The notes beneath the pieces were generated by a model. It was not told where the DNA came from, did not search any database, and worked only from the letters and a program-made list of their open reading frames with translations. Positions 59,302 through 64,000 of a stretch of 64,000 bases of DNA are shown in pieces. The stretch lies in contig NZ_MRSV01000001.1 of the NCBI RefSeq assembly GCF_001909285.1, positions 763,331 to 827,330 of the forward strand. The letters run 5' to 3'. The stretch comes from Exiguobacterium profundum. Lineage in GTDB: Bacteria; Bacillota; Bacilli; Exiguobacteriales; Exiguobacteriaceae. Made by a program: the position numbers and the translations under genes. Numbering within the stretch: the first letter of the stretch is position 1; the number at the start of each line of letters is the position of its first letter.

Positions 59302-60492
59302 ATGAAAGTTTACGTTGCGCGACAACCAATTTTTGACCAACAATTACGCGTTTGCGGCTACGAATTGTTATATCGCCGCAGCGAAAATAATATTTTTGAG
59401 AACGTAGATGATTCGCTGGCAACAGCTGACGTCATTCATAACGCTTACCTTGTGTTCAATTTTCGGGAATTGACAGAAGGGACGCGCGCGTTCATCAATT
59501 TCCCTCAGACGTTGATTGAAGGGGAAGTGCCTTCGTTGCTACCACGTCAATCGCTCGTCGTCGAAGTGCTCGAACATGTCGAACCGACGGAGAAAGTATT
59601 ACAGTCTCTCCGCTCGTTAAGACGTCAAGGTTATACGATTGCACTGGATGATTTCGTATTTGAAGAGAAATATCGCCCATTGATTGGACTCGCCGACATC
59701 ATCAAAATCGACTATCAAGCGACCCCAATCGATCAACAGCAAAAATTGATTGATGCACTCGGACACCGAGTCGAATTTTTGGCGGAAAAAATCGAGACAC
59801 CCGCAGAGTATGAGATTGCGAAACGACTCGGATATAAAATGTTCCAAGGGTACTTCTTTAGTCGTCCCATCGTGGTGCACGGGGCCGAAGTGCATCCGTT
59901 GCGTCACACGCTCATTGAAATGTTGAAAGAGCTCGATCGTCCGGAACCGAGTTTTCGACGGATTTCAGCGCAAATTGAGCGAAGTGTCGACCTATCTTAT
60001 AAGATGCTCCGTACGGTCAATACGGTGTATCAAAAAGGTCGTCGAACGATTGAATCAATCGAGCAAGCCGTCGCACGAATCGGACTAGATGAGTTGAAAC
60101 GATGGTCTTATTTGATGCTTCTTCGAGAGATGCAGACGTCTGAATCGAAAGAACTGATTAAACAGAGTGTCATTCGCGGAAAAATGATGGAGTTGATTGC
60201 GGAGGATACATTGACAGATGTATTACCGTTTGATGCATTCATTACGGGAATCTTTTCATCACTCGACGTCATACTCGATGAGGCGATGCAAACGTTGATT
60301 GCAGAGCTTCCGGTGGCGCCTCCTGTAAAGGCAGCGTTACTCGGTGAACAGAACGGTTTGCGAAAGTTGTTAGAGGATGTCATCGACTACGAACAGTTGA
60401 CGATTCCACTCCATAACACAGATTCGGATTGGTCTCAATATTACGTCGAAGCGATTCGCTGGTCTCGCAGCCTTGACGAATCGATTGAATAA
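59302..60492 (+). CDS. EAL-HDOD signalling protein (YuxH-like)
   Basis: 396 residues. An EAL-type domain (about 1-195) then an HDOD domain (about 200-390, SAQIERSVDLSYKMLRTVNT). The EAL part keeps a YELLYR start and ALDDFVFEEKYRPL, but the metal-binding Glu/Asp set of active c-di-GMP phosphodiesterases is incomplete, as in B. subtilis YuxH and related EAL-HDOD proteins. Probably a scaffold in nucleotide or stress signalling. The ATG at 59302 follows AAGGAGATTAGGG. Stands alone between terminators. Confidence 0.85.
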   Translation: MKVYVARQPIFDQQLRVCGYELLYRRSENNIFENVDDSLATADVIHNAYLVFNFRELTEGTRAFINFPQTLIEGEVPSLLPRQSLVVEVLEHVEPTEKVLQSLRSLRRQGYTIALDDFVFEEKYRPLIGLADIIKIDYQATPIDQQQKLIDALGHRVEFLAEKIETPAEYEIAKRLGYKMFQGYFFSRPIVVHGAEVHPLRHTLIEMLKELDRPEPSFRRISAQIERSVDLSYKMLRTVNTVYQKGRRTIESIEQAVARIGLDELKRWSYLMLLREMQTSESKELIKQSVIRGKMMELIAEDTLTDVLPFDAFITGIFSSLDVILDEAMQTLIAELPVAPPVKAALLGEQNGLRKLLEDVIDYEQLTIPLHNTDSDWSQYYVEAIRWSRSLDESIE

Positions 60493-60508
60493 TGTTTGAA
60501 ATATGTGA

Positions 60509-60557
60509 GGGGCGTCAATTACTGTAGTAAGGCCTTACTGCTAATGACGTCCCTTTT
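60509..60557 (+). terminator. Long hairpin after the EAL-HDOD gene
   Basis: GGGGCGTCAATTA pairs imperfectly with TAATGACGTCCC; the loop itself holds a perfect palindrome, GTAAGGCCTTAC (60527-60538). CCCTTTTGG follows, a short T tract. Confidence 0.6.
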
Positions 60558-60692
60558 GGTGTGCTTGTAGAGAAAGTGAGTTGATCGAATGGTTCAAACC
60601 GCTCGAAGCTTAAGACCCTAAGTCTTTTTTTCTCTAACATGTCATGATATGATTGAAAATGGTACGAATTTTAGAAAAGAGGGGAATCGTCG

Positions 60693-60911
60693 ATGGTCAA
60701 TACCGTATTTTCGCTAGCGATTTATATCATAGCGATCTACGTCGCTTGGTGGGCACTCTTACCCGTCAAATGGGATAAGTTGCTCAATCAAGTGAGGAGT
60801 CCGCAAGCTGCTGTCTTGCGCGTTCTCGTAGCGGTTGTCTTCGGTTCACTGATTGCCCAGTTCTTTTTGGAGTACATTCGACTGGCGCAGGCGCTCGCAC
60901 CTATACAGTAG
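60693..60911 (+). CDS. ywzB: DUF1146 membrane protein (YwzB)
   Basis: 72 residues, two membrane helices (about 5-25 and 42-62) around the conserved linker WALLPVKWDKLLNQVRSPQAAVLRVL (in pieces). B. subtilis ywzB lies just before murAA, as here. Function unknown; conserved near the ATP synthase/murA region in many Bacilli. GAGGGGAATCG before the ATG. Confidence 0.87.
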   Translation: MVNTVFSLAIYIIAIYVAWWALLPVKWDKLLNQVRSPQAAVLRVLVAVVFGSLIAQFFLEYIRLAQALAPIQ

Positions 60912-61155
60912 TCGCAGAATATTTAACAAACTGTAATCCTGCTGTAACGACTCCTATATGATTATCATGTAGGATAAATTCGTCTGACATGATGTTTTTT
61001 TCTTTCAATTTGCACTTATTTATTATTCAGATTGATTAATGAATGAAAAATCATCACGTTTTGCAAACCATTCAAATAATCGACATCATCACATCCGGAT
61101 TCGGATATCGACGCACTATATAAAAAAACAATGAAGTTGGAGGACAAAGAGAGAT

Positions 61156-62457
61156 ATGAAGGATTTGATCGTAGTCCGTGGAGGACGTAAACTGTCAGGT
61201 ACTGTGCGCGTTGAGGGAAAAAAAAACGCCGTACTCAAAACATTGGTTGCCACTCTATTAGCTAGCGAAGGAAAGTCAATCTTACAAAACGTACCACGTC
61301 TTGCTGACGTGTACACGATTAACAAAGTACTTCGTCACCTCGGTGCAGAGGTATCGTTCAATGAAGAAAAGAATGAAGTAACTGTCGATGCGTCGGGCGA
61401 CATCAAAGATGAAGCACCCCTTGAGTACGTGCGGAAGATGCGTGCTTCAATCCTCGTCATGGGACCTCTTCTTGCCCGTCTCGGTCACGCTCGTGTAGCA
61501 ATGCCGGGCGGATGCTCAATCGGCTCACGTCCGATTGACCTCCACTTAAAAGGATTCGAAGCGATGGGTGCGAAAACGGTCATCGGAAACGGATTCGTAG
61601 AAGCTTCTGTAGAAGGCCGTCTCCAAGGCGCTAAAATCTACTTGGACTTCCCATCTGTTGGTGCGACAGAGAACATCATGATGGCAGCTGTGCTTGCAGA
61701 GGGTACGACTATCATCGAGAACGTTGCAAAAGAACCTGAGATCGTCGACCTTGCGAACTTCTTAAACGGAATGGGCGCACACGTTCGCGGTGCAGGTACA
61801 GAAACAATCCGCATCGAAGGTGTAGAAACACTTCGCGGTGCAGAACACTCGATTATTCCAGACCGCATCGAAGCAGGTACGTTCCTCGTTGCTGGTGCGA
61901 TCACAGGTAGTGACATCGAAGTCATCGGTGCAGAACGTGAGCACCTTCGTCCATTGATTTCAAAAATGGAAGAAATGGGTGTCCACTTCGAGGATACGGC
62001 AGAAGGCATGCGTGTCACGGCACCAGACGAATTGAAGCCGGTTGATGTGAAGACGATGCCACACCCAGGATTCCCGACAGACATGCAGTCACAAATGATG
62101 GCACTCGTCTTGAAAGCGGGCGGTACATCTGTCATCACGGAAACGGTGTTTGAGAATCGCTTTATGCACGTCGAAGAGTTCCGTCGTATGAACGCGGACA
62201 TTAAGATTGAAGGACGTTCAGCAATTGTCAAAGGTGGCGTACGCCTTCAAGGAGCGGAAGTTGTCGCAACGGACCTTCGTGCCGGAGCAGCACTTATTCT
62301 AGCAGGTCTCATCGCGGAAGAAGAGACACGCGTTGGAGATTTATATCATATCGACCGTGGATACGTTGACTTCCACAAGAAACTTCAAGCACTCGGTGCT
62401 GACATCGAGCGTATTGAAGGAACTGTCGAAGTTGCTGAAGAAATGGTTCAGAACTAA
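61156..62457 (+). CDS. murA: UDP-N-acetylglucosamine 1-carboxyvinyltransferase
   Basis: 433 residues. First committed step of peptidoglycan synthesis and target of fosfomycin. Active-site Cys120 (Cys115 in E. coli) in [18 protein letters not shown]; Lys23-Asn24 of the family's AKN motif is present within [10 protein letters not shown], where the usual Ala is Lys; Asp in [11 protein letters not shown]; final Arg in [10 protein letters not shown]. Strong TTGGAGG upstream. A run of nine A residues (61218-61226) covers KKN. The 244 bp before it hold AT-rich DNA and small inverted repeats but no convincing promoter pair. It is the functional counterpart of the Cys-lacking paralogue at 29085. Confidence 0.95.
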   Translation: MKDLIVVRGGRKLSGTVRVEGKKNAVLKTLVATLLASEGKSILQNVPRLADVYTINKVLRHLGAEVSFNEEKNEVTVDASGDIKDEAPLEYVRKMRASILVMGPLLARLGHARVAMPGGCSIGSRPIDLHLKGFEAMGAKTVIGNGFVEASVEGRLQGAKIYLDFPSVGATENIMMAAVLAEGTTIIENVAKEPEIVDLANFLNGMGAHVRGAGTETIRIEGVETLRGAEHSIIPDRIEAGTFLVAGAITGSDIEVIGAEREHLRPLISKMEEMGVHFEDTAEGMRVTAPDELKPVDVKTMPHPGFPTDMQSQMMALVLKAGGTSVITETVFENRFMHVEEFRRMNADIKIEGRSAIVKGGVRLQGAEVVATDLRAGAALILAGLIAEEETRVGDLYHIDRGYVDFHKKLQALGADIERIEGTVEVAEEMVQN

Positions 62458-62538
62458 GAAACGAGCACGAATTAGAGGGCGAGGAGAGACTCTTCTCGCT
62501 CTTTTCAATGAAGAAACGAACGGAGGAACCTATACATC

Positions 62539-63525
62539 ATGTTTTCAAAAGATATCGGGATTGATTTAGGGACAGCAAACGTTGTCATTCACGTCAAAGG
62601 GAAAGGAATCGTCTTAGACGAACCTTCAGTCGTTGCGATAAAACGCTCTACAGGAAAAGTACTAGCAGTCGGTTCAGAAGCGTATGAGATGGTTGGTCGT
62701 ACACCTGGTGATATCGTGGCAATCCGTCCTCTTCGTGACGGAGTCATCGCCGATTTCGCCACAACAGAAGAAATGCTCCGTCACTTCATCGAGAAAATTC
62801 AAGTCCGAGGCTTCTTCGGAGGCATCCGCATGCTGATTTGTACACCTGCGAACGTCACGCCGGTTGAAGCAAAAGCCATTCGTGAAGCTGCTGAGAAAGC
62901 TGGCGCGAAAGAAGTCTTCCTCGCCGTCGAACCAAAAGCTGCGGCAGTCGGTTCAGGCATGGATATTTGGAAGCCGGTTGGTCACATGATCATTGACATC
63001 GGTGGTGGGACGACCGACGTCGCCATTTTATCAATGGGAGACATCGTCTGCGGTGAGACTATCAAGATTGCAGGGGATCGCTTCGATACGGACATCCTTC
63101 GTGCCATCAAAGAGAAGCACAAGCTGATCATCGGAGAACGTACGGCTGAACAAATCAAGAAAGAAATCGCGACGGTCTTCCCAGGAGGGCGTAACGAATC
63201 GATGGATATTCGTGGACGTGACATGGTACGTGGATTGCCTCGTACGGTGACCATTACGTCAGAAGAACTTCGTGAAGCGATGGCTGAATCAGCTAATGAA
63301 ATCGTCGAAGCAGCGAAGCGTGTCCTTGAACAGACACCACCAGAACTTGCAGCGGATATCATCGACCGCGGAATCATCATGACAGGTGGGGGATCACTCC
63401 TTCACGGTCTTGACCAACTCGTCGCAGAGCGTGTCATGTTGCCGGTCATGATGGCCGAGGAGCCGACACTCAGTGTCGCGCACGGAACGGGAATCATGCT
63501 CGAAAACTTAGATCGATTGAAATAA
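62539..63525 (+). CDS. mbl: MreB-like cytoskeletal protein Mbl
   Basis: 328 residues of the actin-like MreB family. Phosphate loops: IGIDLGTANVVIHVKGKGIVLDEPSVVA (in pieces) and DIGGGTTDVAILSMG; adenosine motif MTGGGSLLHGLDQL. Guides cell-wall synthesis along the cell side. In B. subtilis spoIID, spoIIQ and spoIIID separate murAA from mbl; here mbl follows murA at 81 bp. Terminator behind. Confidence 0.93.
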   Translation: MFSKDIGIDLGTANVVIHVKGKGIVLDEPSVVAIKRSTGKVLAVGSEAYEMVGRTPGDIVAIRPLRDGVIADFATTEEMLRHFIEKIQVRGFFGGIRMLICTPANVTPVEAKAIREAAEKAGAKEVFLAVEPKAAAVGSGMDIWKPVGHMIIDIGGGTTDVAILSMGDIVCGETIKIAGDRFDTDILRAIKEKHKLIIGERTAEQIKKEIATVFPGGRNESMDIRGRDMVRGLPRTVTITSEELREAMAESANEIVEAAKRVLEQTPPELAADIIDRGIIMTGGGSLLHGLDQLVAERVMLPVMMAEEPTLSVAHGTGIMLENLDRLK

Positions 63526-63527
63526 AC

Positions 63528-63560
63528 AGACAAGCGACCGCGTGCGGTCGCTTGTCTTTT
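63528..63560 (+). terminator. mbl terminator
   Basis: AGACAAGCGACCGC (63528-63541) pairs with GCGGTCGCTTGTCT (63544-63557), 14 bp perfect, followed by T residues; it also lies behind the converging VOC gene. Confidence 0.9.
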
Positions 63561-63566
63561 GTATGT

Positions 63567-63938
63567 TCAACTCAATATTTCGGAGACGAGTGCCAACACG
63601 TTGCCTTCAGAATCTTTGAAGAAACTCATCCACGTTTCTGTCGTCCCCATTTTTGCCACACAGTTTGGTTCATCAATGAAAGTCACTCCTGCATTTTTCA
63701 ACTGAGCATAAGCGTCATCGATGGATGCGATACTCAAATAGAGAATTGGACTTGATTTTGCCAAAACATCATTCTCTGGAGGGGACAACATGAGGCGAAC
63801 GCCCCCACAGTCGAAAAATGCGAGCAATCCTGCTTGAAAGAGAAAGGGTACCTCAAGCGTGTCTCGATAGAATTGAACGGCACGGTCTAACTCTTTGACA
63901 GGGATGTAAATTTGTTTGATTTGTTGAATGAGGCTCAT
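63567..63938 (-). CDS. VOC-superfamily (glyoxalase-like) protein
   Basis: 123 residues from the ATG at 63938 (AAAGGATGA upstream); an open frame to 63992 adds an unlikely N-terminus. Two beta-alpha-beta-beta-beta units with VKELDRAVQFYRDTLEVPFLF, LLAFFDCGGVRLML and SFFKDSEGNVLALVSE, the metal Glu in the last. Members include glyoxalases, dioxygenases and fosfomycin or bleomycin resistance proteins; the substrate cannot be told. The gene faces mbl across a shared terminator. Confidence 0.82.
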   Translation of the reverse strand: MSLIQQIKQIYIPVKELDRAVQFYRDTLEVPFLFQAGLLAFFDCGGVRLMLSPPENDVLAKSSPILYLSIASIDDAYAQLKNAGVTFIDEPNCVAKMGTTETWMSFFKDSEGNVLALVSEILS

Positions 63939-64000
63939 GGGATTCATCCTTTCAATATGTATTTGAAACAGGAAGGGGTAACTCTGATTCAAGTTGACGT

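Noticed and set aside
60953-60973. Imperfect inverted repeat with a TGATTATCA half, considered as a Fur or PerR box before murA
   Set aside because: Only one half fits; the other lacks the needed bases, and the gene is not iron-related.
61638-62231. 197-codon open frame antisense to murA
   Set aside because: Low-complexity Ser/Thr/Ile translation typical of an antisense frame, no start signal.

Overview
The window is one continuous piece of a low-to-mid GC Firmicutes chromosome, most likely Exiguobacterium or a close relative in Bacillales. This rests on gene order and protein character, not a database search. From 17 kb onward it follows the Bacillus subtilis 'rpoE-pyrG ... spo0F-fbaA-tal-murA2-glpX-rho-rpmE2-tdk-prfA-prmC-ywlC-ywlE-rpiB-ywlG-glyA-upp-atp ... 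ywzB-murAA-mbl' order. The sporulation genes that sit in those blocks in B. subtilis (spoIIR, spoIID, spoIIQ, spoIIID) are missing, which fits a non-sporulating relative. No rRNA, tRNA, CRISPR array, prophage or insertion sequence was seen.

Layout. 0-5 kb: the 3' end of an exopolysaccharide/capsule cluster (adenylate-forming CapK-like protein, nucleotide-sugar dehydrogenase, GT4 glycosyltransferase, a homing-endonuclease-associated-repeat protein cut by an in-frame TGA, and a divergent formyltransferase-like protein). 5-17 kb: accessory and housekeeping genes (TipA-like MerR regulator with a textbook operator, four acetyltransferases counting one at 20 kb, GH13 alpha-glucosidase, S51 peptidase, DUF1934 protein, fadF behind a FadR-type operator, a globin-coupled chemoreceptor, an MFS-like membrane protein). 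17-34 kb: rpoE, pyrG with a CTP-sensing attenuator, a DedA-like protein, a PdaC-like deacetylase, an Old Yellow Enzyme, glpD, then spo0F-like, fba, tal, a murA paralogue lacking the active-site Cys, glpX, an ABC exporter whose ATPase carries a TGA just before Walker A, and an NlpC/P60 hydrolase. 34-46 kb: rho, rpmE2, a cation antiporter, tdk, prfA, prmC, sua5, ywlE, rpiB, ywlG, an esterase, glyA and an unknown coiled-coil membrane protein. 46-50.7 kb: a two-component module (small membrane protein, response regulator, sensor kinase, secreted repeat protein, then a lipoprotein). 50.7-64 kb: upp, the complete ATP synthase operon preceded by about 600 bp of non-coding DNA, an EAL-HDOD protein, ywzB, murA, mbl and a VOC-family protein.

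How the genes work together. Central carbon flow (fba, tal, glpX, glpD, alpha-glucosidase) seems tied to catabolite control through cre-like sites; two of these, before the alpha-glucosidase and before fba, are almost identical over 18 bp. Envelope biology recurs: polysaccharide export tail, two MurA paralogues, Mbl, PdaC-like and NlpC/P60 enzymes. The most coherent new-looking unit is the 46-49 kb two-component module. The small membrane protein before the kinase pair and the acidic repeat protein after it have nearly identical upstream boxes (two direct 11-bp half-sites) placed exactly 28 bp before identical TATGAT -10 elements, which implies a closed regulatory loop run by this response regulator.

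Limits: all calls come from reading the sequence and from memory of the families. Start sites were moved from the longest ORF wherever the Shine-Dalgarno and family N-termini favoured a downstream codon.
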